64,000 bases of DNA from Acholoe squamosa. Lineage: Eukaryota > Annelida > Polychaeta > Phyllodocida > Polynoidae. The stretch spans positions 10,304,001 to 10,368,000 of the forward strand of contig OX439041.1 in assembly GCA_949317995.1 (NCBI GenBank), in the 5' to 3' direction. Shown piece after piece: positions 1 to 11,600 of this stretch (positions within the stretch are counted from its first letter, which is position 1; each line of letters opens with the position of its first letter). Under the pieces are notes generated by a model. It saw only the letters and a list, made by a program, of their open reading frames with translations, was not told the DNA's origin and did not search any database. The position numbers and the translations under genes are program-made.

Positions 1-674
1 TAAAAGGCAACAAATGCTGGTCCCATGCATGCTTTTGTACATTGGTGATATGATGCGGTTTCTAAGATCTTTACTTCTTAGGTAACCTCCAGGGAACATT
101 GCTCTTCTACCCTTGCACCCCCCCCCCCGCCTTAGCCTGTCCAAACTTCCTTACCCCCTCCCCCCGTTCCCCAATTCCCCAAGCACTGGCCACCTCCTGT
201 GATCAAATAATGACCACGCCTGTAAACAAGCATGGTAGTAGCTACTGTGTGTATTATATGTTATTTTTCAATCCAAACTGTAAGCATAACACAATGAGCC
301 TATAACTCGGAGAAACTGTCAACTTCGGGCCAAACTAGCCCCTACCCCTCACTCACCCAAACGAATGAGTGAATGAGTAATTTAACAGCTAAGGTCATAT
401 TCATGGTGAGAAATCTACATTACACAATTTTCACAGAAGAATGTGTTGGTGCACGTGCAAATGTGCATCACACACATCCAAGAGTATCATGTCATTGAAA
501 AATTTAGATTTTTAAAAAAAAAATTTTAACACTACCCAAGACCTCTTTATTTGTCTTGTATTGTCTTTAAAAGAAAGAAGAACGACAAAAGATCCGAATG
601 TATATTTTCCTTTGACTCAAGAAGTAATCGCTAATATTTATTTCATATAATTTATTTCATTTTTCATTTGTGTT
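1..674. other. No gene seen
   Basis: A C-rich run near 119-165 and A/T-rich sequence. The small open frame at 99-305 has no recognisable feature. Confidence 0.5.
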
Positions 675-807
675 TAACCCTTCAAGGGCCGCTAATGCAG
701 GAGTTTATCATACCAGCCCGCGCGAGTAGCTCGCCATGGCTGCATTCATGCATCATGGCGACTAATGGACATGGTGCATTAATGCATTGGCGGCCCTTAG
801 AGGGTTA
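675..807. repeat. Modular foldback repeat (short form)
   Basis: Starts AACCCTTCAAGGGCCGCTAATGCA and closes with its rough complement TGCATTGGCGGCCCTTAGAGGGTTA, cited here only by its ends. The centre has GGCTGCATTCATGCATCATG. It is one of about 20 copies in the window; the full-length form is at 49190-49452. Confidence 0.8.
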
Positions 808-1744
808 AGACAGGTCGTTTAAGTAAAATACCATATAGGGGTTATCCATACAGAAATATGTGCCATATGGTGTGGATAATACCTAATAGTAGACCCAATT
901 CATATAAAGTGGGCGTTTAAGCTTAATCTAAGCTCCCATAATAGGCAGATTTAGGGTGCTTAGAGTTGAATATATATAGCATTTTGTGTTTGACACTGAG
1001 GTTCCTTTCACTTCTCCATACCGTTAGCACCCTGGCACTTTTAATTTCCAATACCCCGGTCCTTATTTCAATTATGTCGGTGATGCTTAAGTTTCAATAA
1101 CCTTCTATCCCTGGCGCTCATTTGAAAAGGGGGCCATATTTGAGACGCCGGCCCTTAATCAGGCATGTGGGTAATTCGCAAACAAATATTATATAGCACA
1201 CTTGCCTTTTTGTATTTGACCCAGGTATCTGCACTTCAGGCGTGTAAGAAAATGTATGTGTTTTGAAAATTTAAAACCTAATTTTACCAAACGAATGTAC
1301 CTGGAGTACTTTTAAGGCCCCACCTGAAAGACGTTCGGCAGTCCCGTGAATAACATTGATAAGCCAGGAGGGATTTGTAAGTTAAAAGGTTATGAACCAG
1401 TGAACTAAATATTCTTTTTTTTTTAAATGATCAGTTTTTGTTGGGAAAATACCGTTTTATCGTTTTGATTCAATTCACGTTTTCCATGAGTAATCTTCTT
1501 TCAATGAAAATATTATTCTCATGAAACGATGATGCCAAACTGCTCATTTTAATGAAAGAATAATTATTCTCTTAAAATTTGAATTTGTATACCCTCAGTG
1601 CTTGTACCTGAGGTAACTAGTACGGTATGACACATAAATCTGAGGAAATCAACAACTGCATTGCTACAACTTTAAACATTTTTAACCATTTGTGTTACAT
1701 AGCGGACTGTGGAGGGGGATATTGTAAGCAATAACTAATTAAAA
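808..1744. other. No gene seen
   Basis: A/T-rich; only short words. No exon 2 of the left-edge calmodulin copy found. Confidence 0.5.
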
Positions 1745-1974
1745 ATCCTTTAATGGCCTCTAATGCAGGAGTGCATCATGCCCATTGGTCGGCATGATGC
1801 ACCAATGAAGTGCTGGCGAGTCTGCACGCCAGCACTTCATTGGAGCATCATGCCGACCCTCCTGGAGTGCATCAAGGAATGATGCCTGAGAGTAACCCTG
1901 GCGATTGCTGCAATCGTGCATCATGCCGACTAATGCGCTTCATGCAAAAATGCATTAGTGACACTTAAAGAGTT
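1745..1974. repeat. Modular foldback repeat with perfect inner hairpin
   Basis: The inner module CACCAATGAAGTGCTGGCG / CGCCAGCACTTCATTGG is almost uninterrupted (1798-1845). Confidence 0.8.
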
Positions 1975-2543
1975 ATAGTATTGGACACCAAAGGAAGCCA
2001 ACCACTTTATATTAATCACTTTATGAGCTGAGCCATAGAGTGGTGTTCTCTAAGCCATGCTTAGCAAAGAATATCACTAGAAGGAGGATAGATTCCATAA
2101 CAGTGAGGATGAAGACTTTTGTAATGTTCTCTATTCAATGAGGATATACCCCAAATTATTGGCCCACATCTTCCTACACTTTTGTTTGGGGAGAAATATC
2201 TGTTATTGCAAACGTTCTCTGGTCAGAATTGGTCTATATTAAATTTGGCTAGCATATTTATTTTCCCTTTTTTAGGTTGCTTTTTCTTTCATGATTTGTA
2301 TTTACACTACAATTAGGAAGGCAGCCGATGTCAGAAAACACAGAAATAAACTATCCAAAAACATGTGTTTTACTTGTTCACTGTATTTTTTAATTCTCTT
2401 CTACCCAGAACAATTGAAAGGAAAATGTATAATTTACATAAATGTGTATTTAAAAAGGTATATGAAATTCTTTCCAAACCTAGTTTTATGTTAAATCCAA
2501 GTCATGGCAGGTTATTATCGCATGGTATATAAATCAGACTTAC

Positions 2544-2690
2544 CATTGCGGAGATCTAGTGTTAATGTATAGGAACCTGTAACACCTCCCGCCACGTGTG
2601 GGTTGACTGCGCCGACTAAAGTCTCTATTAATCAGTGTTAATACCACTCACCTACACTCATATCCAGAAGGAGGCTTGTGCCATTACTCC
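2544..2690 (-). CDS. First exon of a further calmodulin gene (partial, runs off the left edge)
   Basis: The minus strand shows CTCCGCAATG directly followed by GTAAGTC, the same ATG-only coding exon and donor as the two complete calmodulin genes. Its 5' UTR aligns with theirs (shared AGGTTCCTATAC block and CTCCTTCTGGATATG block). No exon 2 is visible in 1-2540. Intron 1 is 4.0 and 7.0 kb in the other copies, so the remaining exons probably lie left of the window. That it encodes calmodulin is inferred from the homologous 5' end alone. Confidence 0.65.
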
Positions 2691-2720
2691 CCACCAATCA
2701 GAATCCATGTTACATAAGCA
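2547..2720 (-). promoter_or_regulatory. Calmodulin-type 5' UTR and promoter module (left-edge copy)
   Basis: An inverted CCAAT box (plus-strand 2694-2698) and TTATGTAA (plus-strand TTACATAA, 2710-2717) stand in the same order and nearly the same spacing as upstream of the canonical gene. The flanking introns and repeats differ, so the shared block stands out as conserved. Confidence 0.5.
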
Positions 2721-2730
2721 CCATAAACAT

Positions 2731-2960
2731 TTCAGGGGCTGCTGATGCATTAATGTGTGATTCTCATGGGTCGTCATGCTGCATGAATGCAGCCCTGGCG
2801 AGTAACTCACCAGGGCTATATCCATGCATCATGCTATAGGAACTATAGGGTTGATACACTATCAAAGGCTCAGCATGATGCACCAATGAAGTGCTGGCGA
2901 GTGCATCGTGCTGATCAATGGGCATGATGCACTGCTGCATCACTGGCCTATAAAGGGTTA
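2731..2960. repeat. Modular foldback repeat
   Basis: Contains the GCAGCCCTGGCGAGTAACTC hairpin module and half of the CCAATGAAGTGCTGG module; ends in AAAGGGTTA. It abuts the promoter of the left-edge calmodulin copy. Confidence 0.8.
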
Positions 2961-3810
2961 ACATAACGTCAGGTGTATTGTATGGGGTGTTTACCTGCGC
3001 CATTAAAATGTGTGCCAACTGACGTTATAACAGTTTATACTTGGGTCCTAGGGGCACGTCATTTATTTCCTGGTTGAGGTGGAGGAGGGTTTTCTTTTGC
3101 CTGATGAAGTGGTATCAATTACTTTGAAACGTCAGATAAGATCAGCAACCATTGCCTGTACCATCAATGTTTAGCGGATTCTTAATGAATGTTTAAGATA
3201 AAACTCAACCTGTTTAGTTTTTGTAAGATTAACGTTTAATCTCAATGATTGTTTTCCCTTTTTCGTAAGGGGAGATGGGGTCAAGAATGTTCAGTGGCCG
3301 ATCCAGGGTTTGGTAAAGGAGGGGGCACGGCCCAAAAGGAGTAGGCTCACCCCATACTTTAGAGCAGATTTCGGGGTCCAAATTATTCAAATAAATTCTT
3401 AAGTGCAGACAAAAAGGAGGGGATGCCCCCGCCGCACCCCCTTGTCTAAATCCATCTTCATAATTGATCAAAGAGAACCTGACACAGTTATAAGACCATT
3501 ATGTATCTTTTACATGTATCTGCTCTAGAACAGAGAACAGAGTTCCATGATGATGCATTCTATGACGTCACTAGGGATGCTACCTTTTCTTGTTATTTCT
3601 TTATTTTCAAACATCTTTTCATTTACCTTTGCTTGATATTAAGCCCTACAGCTGAGTGGTTTGATGAGGAATATAGACATCTCATTACAAAAGACCATTA
3701 TTTCATACAAACAATGATTTCAGATATTTGAATATTCAACTTCTTATGCCTGTGTAAGTAGTTCATGAATAGCTTGTGTAATCCTGGTTTCAGTGTCCTT
3801 ATTGATCCTT

Positions 3811-3878
3811 GGTGGGATTTGAACCGGGTATCTCCTGATTGTGAGTCCTTTGTTCTCCTTTCTGAGCTAGCACGGCAG
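3811..3878 (-). repeat. tRNA-derived SINE-like fragment
   Basis: Minus strand: TAGCTCAGAAAGGAG (A box) and GGTTCAAATCCCACC (B box) about 40 nt apart. Confidence 0.45.
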
Positions 3879-4232
3879 GTGATGAAAGCGGCAATATAAA
3901 TATGCTATTTCAAATATAGACCTACGACAGTGAGATGTCATTGGTTATGTGAGGCACTGTAAACTAATATGATATACAGGACTGGCGTGGACGATATATA
4001 CCGGCAGTTAACACCAAATAACTCTTTCCAAACCACTGACCAGGGTTCGGGATCACTTCGACGACCACGTCCTGCATATACACTGCAGTAACTGGGATTA
4101 GAATTAGGCATGGTCGGTCTATGATTGTACAGGCATTATGTCACTGAGGATCCCCACACCTACAAGACGCATTTTCACATGGAACCTGTAATACAGGTTG
4201 TATCTATTAGTTTCAGTATGCATTTCTAAAGA

Positions 4233-4350
4233 ATTCGGGGGCTCTGCCCCCGCCCCCCCTTTTACTTTTTCCTTTTAAAAACATTTTTTTTTCATGTTCC
4301 ATGAGATCATGTACAGAAATCGGGGGCTCTGCCCCCGCACCCCCGTTTTT
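4233..4350. repeat. Two GGGGGCTCTGCCCCC hairpins
   Basis: Identical 15-bp hairpins at about 4238 and 4323, each followed by a C run and a T-rich stretch. Confidence 0.6.
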
Positions 4351-4502
4351 GCCTTCTTATTGATTTCTTCCTTTTATTCTATTTCATATTTTAATATGCA
4401 AGTGTATGTAGCATTAGGGACCGACCCTCATTGTTTTCATATGTGACGGCCCTTCCTTAATCCCCTAACCTTGTCGTCAAAGTGACCCAGGACCCTGAGC
4501 AG

Positions 4503-4592
4503 TACATTAATGCATGAGGCCCATTGGTTGACTTGATGAATGAATACAGCCGTGGTGATTAACTAACTAGCCAGTGCTACATTAATGCATTA
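4503..4592. repeat. Modular foldback repeat, fragment
   Basis: Fragment with CATTAATGCATGAGGCCCATTGG at the left (ends only) and CATTAATGCATTATG at the right. Confidence 0.5.
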
Positions 4593-5427
4593 TGTAGCTA
4601 CGTGAGGCGCGGGCATCACCGAGGGGGAAAACGGTACTCAGTACAGCATCTGCACTTTCCACCATCATTCCCAAGCCCTAAATTGTCCAAATATCAAACA
4701 TTTTATATGTATTGAATCCTTATTGTCTTCCCTGTCCGCGTATCATATCGTTTTATACTTTAAAAAAGATTACGTTAGCGTAATCATGGGTTGTTTCCAA
4801 AACGACCTGGTTACGTCTTTCGGGGAGAAGCGCTAACGTGGCGCCATTTTCGCTTGTTAAATATGAGCAGGTAAACTTTCAACTTTCGCCGGTACCAGGG
4901 ACACACTTCCGATCATACCGTTTCTCCTCGAAAGGGTTCACGAAACGACCTAGGCGTTCACTACACCAGCTGGTGGCCAGATTCGGACCTTCACACACTC
5001 TTAGTTCTGGTATTCCTTGATAGGTGGGGGCACTTTACTGCAAAAACGACCATGTTAGCCAAACAGAGAAGGGCATGAGCTTGGATTTGGTGTTTGTACC
5101 ATCGATATGGGACAAAAATAAGTGCATCAAGTGCGAATTTTAAAATTCAAGTTACTGCCGTACGAAAATGGATGAACCAGACAAATAGGTACCTCCAGAT
5201 TGACAGACTATGATGTTTTCTGAACATATGCGTATATGATAAAGCATACTTAGTACTGATTATAATACCAAACAAACTAAGAATAAGAAAGAGGGTTTGG
5301 ATGCATCTGAGTGTCAATGGGGCAAAAGGGGGCTGGACTGGTTGCAACGTTTCGGCTGCTGGCCACTCATAGACAATATATTTTTGTAACTCACCCTACA
5401 TCCTTTAAAAAGTTGTATAGACAATTT

Positions 5428-5513
5428 AATGCATTATGCCAACCCTACCTGGTTGATACTGTCCTAGAGGGTCAGCATGATGCGCCAATGAAGTGCTGGA
5501 GAGCACTTCTGAG
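5428..5513. repeat. Modular foldback repeat, fragment
   Basis: Half of the GCCAATGAAGTGCTGGAGAG module with GTTGATACTGTCC before it. Confidence 0.55.
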
Positions 5514-5589
5514 CTAATGAGGCAGGTTGGGTGAGTGTTGCTAAGAATATATTCTTAGATATGGTTCCAAGGACTAGAGGAATTATATA

Positions 5590-6005
5590 GGATATTCAGT
5601 ATTTGCCGGAATGGGTGGCAGGGGACCTACACAGTTTTCTCCCAAACCCACTATGAATAGATAGATATTCATGATCCGATTGTAGCAATAAGATTGACTT
5701 ACCAAAACAAGCAATCTTTACCAGTGTTTACAAAAATCCTCACCGGGATTTGAACCTGCCACCTCCAGATCCAAAGTCCAATGCCCTATGACCTAAGATA
5801 GTGAGGCATATAGTGCAGTTGGTGCTAAGATGTGATACAATCTCTGACATTATTATAGGGACTACAAGATTATGAAAGGGCAATTCAGTATGAGCAGGAA
5901 TTGTTAGAGGGGAGGGGCTAAACAGGGCCTACATAATTTTCTCACAAACTGGCTAGAAGTTTTATATTCATGATCAGATTGTGAGAATAAGATTGCTTTA
6001 CCTGT
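5590..6005. repeat. Two diverged direct copies of a 120-bp unit
   Basis: 5590-5720 and 5885-6005 share ATTCATGATC, AATAAGATTG and CTACACAGTTTTCTC-like words. A tRNA-like piece (GATAGCTCACTGGACAGAGC) follows the second copy. Confidence 0.5.
5741..5806 (-). repeat. tRNA-like sequence
   Basis: CCTCACT and GGTGAGG can pair as an acceptor stem, loop TTTGGAT gives TGG at the anticodon, and the B box is GGTTCAAATCC; the D arm is degraded. Confidence 0.4.
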
Positions 6006-6433
6006 CACCAAGATAGCTCACTGGACAGAGCTCGGTAGCCCGAGATCGATTCCCGTCAGGGTCAAAACCCAGAATAATAATCTCTATATTTGCAGGCCTA
6101 ATTGGCCCTTACGAATACACTCATTAATCGCCTACTAATAAGCTATATCTGCAGCCCTTCATTCACACCTGCTGCTAAGAAGGTCTTATATGAAACACTT
6201 ACTAGGAACTCCAAAAGCAGCCCTTAAAAACCTATAGAAGTTCACTGACTAATAAGAACTTCCTTAGCAGGGCTATTTATCCATCCAAATGACTATAGTT
6301 TATAAGCTCTTTATATGCCCTCCTTTCATAGCCCTGCAGCTGTAGCTGCTGTCCAGGTCTACAACTGTCACATGTTATTAAGGGCTACATCTGCAGCTGG
6401 ATTTAGTTGAACATATGTGCTAAGCATGGTCTA

Positions 6434-6649
6434 CACTGTAAGAAATAATTGTTGAATCTTCAAGGGGTCCTTGTGAAAATTGAACAATGAACCACTGTAA
6501 TTACACAACAGGGAGCCAGTGTATAATCTCCAGGTGGCAGCATGGTGGTACAAGGAATTTCTGTGAAAACAATGTGCAAATAACGAAGGATCTCTGGCAA
6601 CCTTGGGACAAGGGATCCTTCATTATTTTGACAACATTTTTTTACAGTG
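6434..6649. mobile_element. CACTG-end TIR element with TA duplication, 216 bp
   Basis: TA-CACTGTAAGAAATAATTG at the left and ACATTTTTTTACAGTG-TA at the right. Related diverged sequence follows at 6770-6962. Confidence 0.65.
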
Positions 6650-6970
6650 TATCTTATGACTCTATCACCTTCTCACAGGCCATCAGGCGAATCCTAATAG
6701 GACTAAAGAACACCAGTAAAAAACTAATCCCTTGATCCCAGGTAGATGGTAAAAAATAAACACTCTTGAATTCAACACAGACCCTCACAAAACTGAACAG
6801 TAAACCACAATAATTGTGTACGTGTGAACCAGCTGTAGCCTTTCCAAGAAGACCCAGGTAGCAGTACGGAGGTGCACAAATGAATCTCTGTGAAAATAAT
6901 GAAGGATCTCTGGCAATTTCGGGATGAGGATTCTGGTGTTATATCAACATTTTTTTTACATTACACAAAT

Positions 6971-7141
6971 CTTTTAAGGGTCGCCAATGCAGACCTGTGT
7001 GCATCAATGCCATTGGTCATCATGATGGATTTATCTACCCTATGGAGAAAATGATGTCATTAACTCAACAGGGCTGCATTCATGCATCATGAAGACCAAA
7101 GGGCATGGTGCATTAATGCATTAGTGGCCCTTAAAGTTTTA
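6971..7141. repeat. Modular foldback repeat
   Basis: TTTTAAGGGTCGCCAATGCA at the start, TGCATTAGTGGCCCTTAAAG at the end. Confidence 0.75.
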
Positions 7142-7147
7142 AAGGTT

Positions 7148-7562
7148 CACTGAAAACCATCCAGATCTTTAAACTCGTCAGATTGAGGACCTATGGTCAT
7201 CAGAAGAGGTACAGAGAGAGGGCAGCACCTTACAGGGAGTGAAATCCCTTAGTCTACCTCTCCCCATATGAGTCTATGGCATTCTGTTGACAATATGTAA
7301 CAAATACACAAGGTGGCAGGTATGTACCACTCATGTTTGATGATTAGGCCTTCATTTTTTAACTGAAGGTCTTCACCGCTGAGGACCTTAGGTGCTCAAG
7401 TTGACGATACCCAAATCTATAGCTTTGGGTAGTCAGATTGAGGACCCTTGGGTGAGTGTGTTGACCTAAACCCATCGGGTTGACTACCCTGGGTGCTCAA
7501 TCGGATGACCCTAGGTTGTAGATTTGGGTATCGTCAGTCTGACGACCTTGGGGCTTTCAGTG
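7148..7562. mobile_element. CACTG-end TIR element, GTCGTCA-type interior, 415 bp
   Basis: Left CACTGAAAACC and right GGGGCTTTCAGTG; flanks are TT rather than TA. The interior repeats words such as AAGTTGACGATACC and TGGGTAGTC, shared with 44088 and 50418. Confidence 0.6.
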
Positions 7563-7639
7563 TTCCATGATTTCTACATGCTCATCTATCGTCATGGTTT
7601 GGTTGTTGTTGGGGTACTACAGGGAAACTGTCACTTGAA

Positions 7640-7935
7640 TGGGGAAACTTATATTGTAATGCAGAATGTATAAGGTTCCCCTGTGTATAAAGTTCACCCC
7701 ATACTATACCTATGTGAAATATCTATATCTACAGGGGAGAAAGTTGAACATCCATATCAAGTCCAAACCACATGAAAATGTTAGATATGATCCCCCATTC
7801 ATGAAAAAAAAAAGAAGTTTGTTGTGGACTTGCACTGTGCTTTGCTTTACAATACCCAGCTTGCAATGAGGTGGAAATGCCAAAATGGTCAATTTTGGAA
7901 TATTTTCAAACTTTGAAGTTCCATATCCCATCCTA
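7640..7935. repeat. Segment duplicated downstream of two calmodulin copies
   Basis: This block aligns over nearly 300 bp with 26288-26582, downstream of the truncated calmodulin copy; shared pieces include TTAGATATGATCCCC and CCATATCCCATCCTACT. It shows that the duplication reached past the 3' UTR. Confidence 0.7.
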
Positions 7936-8005
7936 CTTCTAACAACAAATTAAATCAGCACATAGGAATTGGAATTGAATTGAAAAAGTGAACAACACGG
8001 CAAGC

Positions 8006-8634
8006 TTTATTAAGTCTATTGGACCATTTGAAAAGCTCTTTCTCTTTCTCCATCCACAAGGACACATCTTATAAAATGTTGTACACAAATAGTCAATATT
8101 TCATACCAATCTTAACTTGATATAAACTCTCATTGACAATACAGGTATTTACATATTCTATTACACAAGTAAAAGAATAGAGCACTAATAAATGTAATAT
8201 TTTCATATATTTAGGGAATAAGGCATGGGGCATGGCCGTGGGAGTCATCTACACTGTATTAAGACATCGAGGGGCCTTATAGGAGATGTCAATACAATCT
8301 AGAACATGATCACGGCCATTACCACGTGCCTTATTGCCGTTTTAACACAGAAAAATCACACATCTGCCACCTAAAACAGGGGAACATCAATTATGAAGTC
8401 TAAAGGTGAGATGAGCTTACCCTCCTGTACTGCGAGTGCATTATCCATCTAGGATAATATGTCAACTTTCATTAATGCCCATGCACACATAGTGTTTCAG
8501 ATTTTCTCATCTATACATGTATCGCAATCAACCTACAAGCCAGCCAACGGCAGCGGTTGCAGGGCAAAGCCGATCCAGGATAATCTGGAAGTTTTCGTTG
8601 TTGTTTTTCTATTGGAAAGAATTGATTGGGTATT
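8006..8634 (-). other. 3' UTR of the divergent calmodulin-like gene
   Basis: Minus-strand sequence from the TGA stop at 8635 to AATAAA at 8006-8011. It is similar in part to 27970-28340 and 39480-39859, the equivalent regions of the other copies (shared AGTCAATATTTCAT). Confidence 0.55.
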
Positions 8635-11600
8635 TCACTGTGCGCACATCATAACTGCAAATTCTGAAAAGAACAAAATTTAAATGAAGGAATACTGACA
8701 ATTAGAAAAGTGTATGGGATGGGTAGCCATCGACCAATCCAGTTGTCCAGACAGGATACTAGTACAAATTTGCATCCCACTTTCTTGTGAATACTTCCCT
8801 TTAGACAAGCAAATATGGCATATGTTATGCTAATGATACAAATTCGTTTATGTCTATTTTGAACTTTTAGAGCAACTAGAATTAACATTGTATTCACTGC
8901 TGTACTGCAAAGGGTTGAGCGAACACCATTGGTCTTTGAAGTTTTGAATTGGTACTCAGAGAACTACAATGCCTACCCTTAGGAAGATCCTAAAAGGTGC
9001 TGCAAGGGTCTCCTTGCCTGCGAACTATGGCTTTAAGGGGCCACAGAAGGGCCTGAGTGGATCGGCTGATCCTGATGATTGGGAGCGTCTGTATGGATGT
9101 CCAATTGAGTAGGACAAAATATGCAAACATGATTGGCGTCCCTGATTGGTTCAGCGCCGCTCTCCCTAACTACCAATCAAATCAGCCCCATCTATGGTCT
9201 CCTTGATTAAAGCTGTAATATGCATGCAAAAACATTATTTTCCTCTCACCTTCATAATTTATCTGACCGTCACCATCTACATCAGCCTCTCTGATCATCT
9301 CGTCTACCTCCTTTTCTGTTAGTTTTTCTCCCAGATTTGTCAGGATGTGTCGTAATTCTGAGGCAGAGATGAATCCATTCCCATCCCTGTCAAAAACTTT
9401 GAATGCTTCTATCATCTCTTCCTCAAAGGCAGGGTCCTTCATCTTTCTAGCCATCATGGTGAGGAACTCGGAGAAGTTCACTGTGCCATTACCTGAAGAA
9501 TTGGATTTAAAGGTACTTAGCACGATCTATGCAAACTCCACCTGGTGGCAAAAGAATGAAACTTTTTCAAATTGTCAACACAATAAGGTGATGCAGTGCT
9601 GGTGGGTGGATTGGTGTATCAAGGCAACCAATGAGAAGAATGTGAGGCATATTGCGAGATCGCAATACATGTTTGCAAAGATACTGTTTAAAATTAGTTG
9701 ATATAAGATATTGTCATCAGTGGCCTATTTTCAGTCATAATGATGTTTTCTTAAAGGTCCTAGTTGTAGGACCTTGAAATTGTCACTGACTCTCGTGCTT
9801 CATATCACCTAGACGGAACCATCGCTTAAGGAGCGATGGTAAGCAGTAACACTGGTGTTGTGGTGGTGGAAATTTCAGAGTAGTTTCCCAAGCCCCCCAT
9901 GAAAACTGGGTCCCTAGTCTTAACTGGGATTGGTCTTTGATATCTTAACTCTAGGACCTACCTACTTGTTGTGTATTGTTTTGAAATGTGAAATCATATC
10001 CATGCCTTTGTTTTTTTGTAACCTGATATCTAGAACTCAGTCAGACATGTTGGGCAAGGTGGCAAGTGCTGGTTCCTGGTCAGTCTGACTGTTGTCTTTG
10101 TGGTGGTACAGGTGGGAGGGACACAAGGTCCCTCTGGTGAGTAAAATATGAACTGTAAAGGCCTGCCACCTAGGGACAGGAAGTTCAAGCCCAAATTGTT
10201 GGATGAGATGTTTTGTTGACATTTGAGACATGTGTGAGCGATTCCAACACACAGGGAGGATATATTGACAATCATAAATTATCACAGTAAGTAGAACAGC
10301 TTCATAGAGGTCAAAACAAGACAGGGGACTACTTTAATTAATGCACACAGGTATCATTTGGCCACAAACTGCCCTCAAACCCATGGGACTTGGTTTCAGT
10401 GGACATCAATTGCTGGGCCTCTGAATGAACATATCTAGGGCCCAGTTAGCTGGGTACATATCACCCTCCCATATCACTTCTTTGTCTATGATATCTGAGG
10501 CAATCCTTTGAGATAATAGTTTGGCATCTTATTTATGAGTTATCATGATGCAGATGATCTCTAATGGTCAGGGTGACATCTAACGAAAACCACGCAACTT
10601 TTCGGGGGCGATGCTCTATGTTGATTATCTGTTAATCAATTAGTAATAGAGTTATGTGCCTTGCATAAAAATTGTATTTGAGGTGCCCTAGTCTGTATTA
10701 CAGTAGGACATGACATGTGCTCTGTGTCAGAAGTGTTGTAAAAGTGCAAAGGTTTTTTTTCAAAGCAATGGAAATGACCCATAATACAATTAAACTGTCT
10801 AGATATGCCTTTGCAGTAGTAATTTGACTAATTCTGTACAAGAATAAAAGTATAAAAGAATTGCTCAGGTGGACCTAGAGAATTCTATCGAAAACATACA
10901 TTTTATTCATACATTTTTTTTTTTAATTATTCAGAAGTGTGCGCACAGATCTGGACAACACATGCTGTATCTGATAGTGTTGCAAAAGGGTAACATTTAT
11001 TGAAAGTAGAGACATTCTAGCTATTAGATTGATTTTCATACTGATCTAGTAATTTTTGAATGTATGAGGGTAAAGTTGAGACTTTTCAAAATTTAGTTAA
11101 TCTCCATATTTGGCAATGAGGTGTAACAAAAATGTTCTTGACACAGGGATTTGATTTTTACTACACTTAAAGACCTATATTGTAACCTTGTGGACATGAA
11201 ATATATCAACCTTACTTATAAACCATGACATAGGGCTTTCAAGAAAAAAAAGTATCCTTAAGAAATATTGAGTTTGAGATTTCATAAGTACTCAGGCTGG
11301 TGAACATCGGTCAGTGGATTTCCCCATAAATTTAACAGCATTGAAAATGCAGGATATTCAAGTATATTTACTATCAAAAGTTTAGGACATATATATGATG
11401 TACATATGAATAAAATGGCATTTCTCAGAAGCTAAGTCCTTTTGTCAGGTGACATTTATATGACTGCTTTTTCTACATTTATATGACTGTTTTTTTTTCA
11501 TTTTCCCATGGAAGAAATCAAAACTTACACCAGTGTACACTAGAAGAAAAAGATATGAAAAGGAAATTTAGATAGTTATTACCTGCATCTACTTCATTGA

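Larger units (their letters stand above)
2961..4500. other. No gene seen apart from SINE and hairpins
   Basis: Open frames 3229-3471 and 3501-3731 lack recognisable motifs. Confidence 0.45.

Noticed and set aside
4233..4350. GC hairpins followed by T runs read as bacterial terminators
   Set aside because: The sequence is eukaryotic; the two identical hairpins are repeats.
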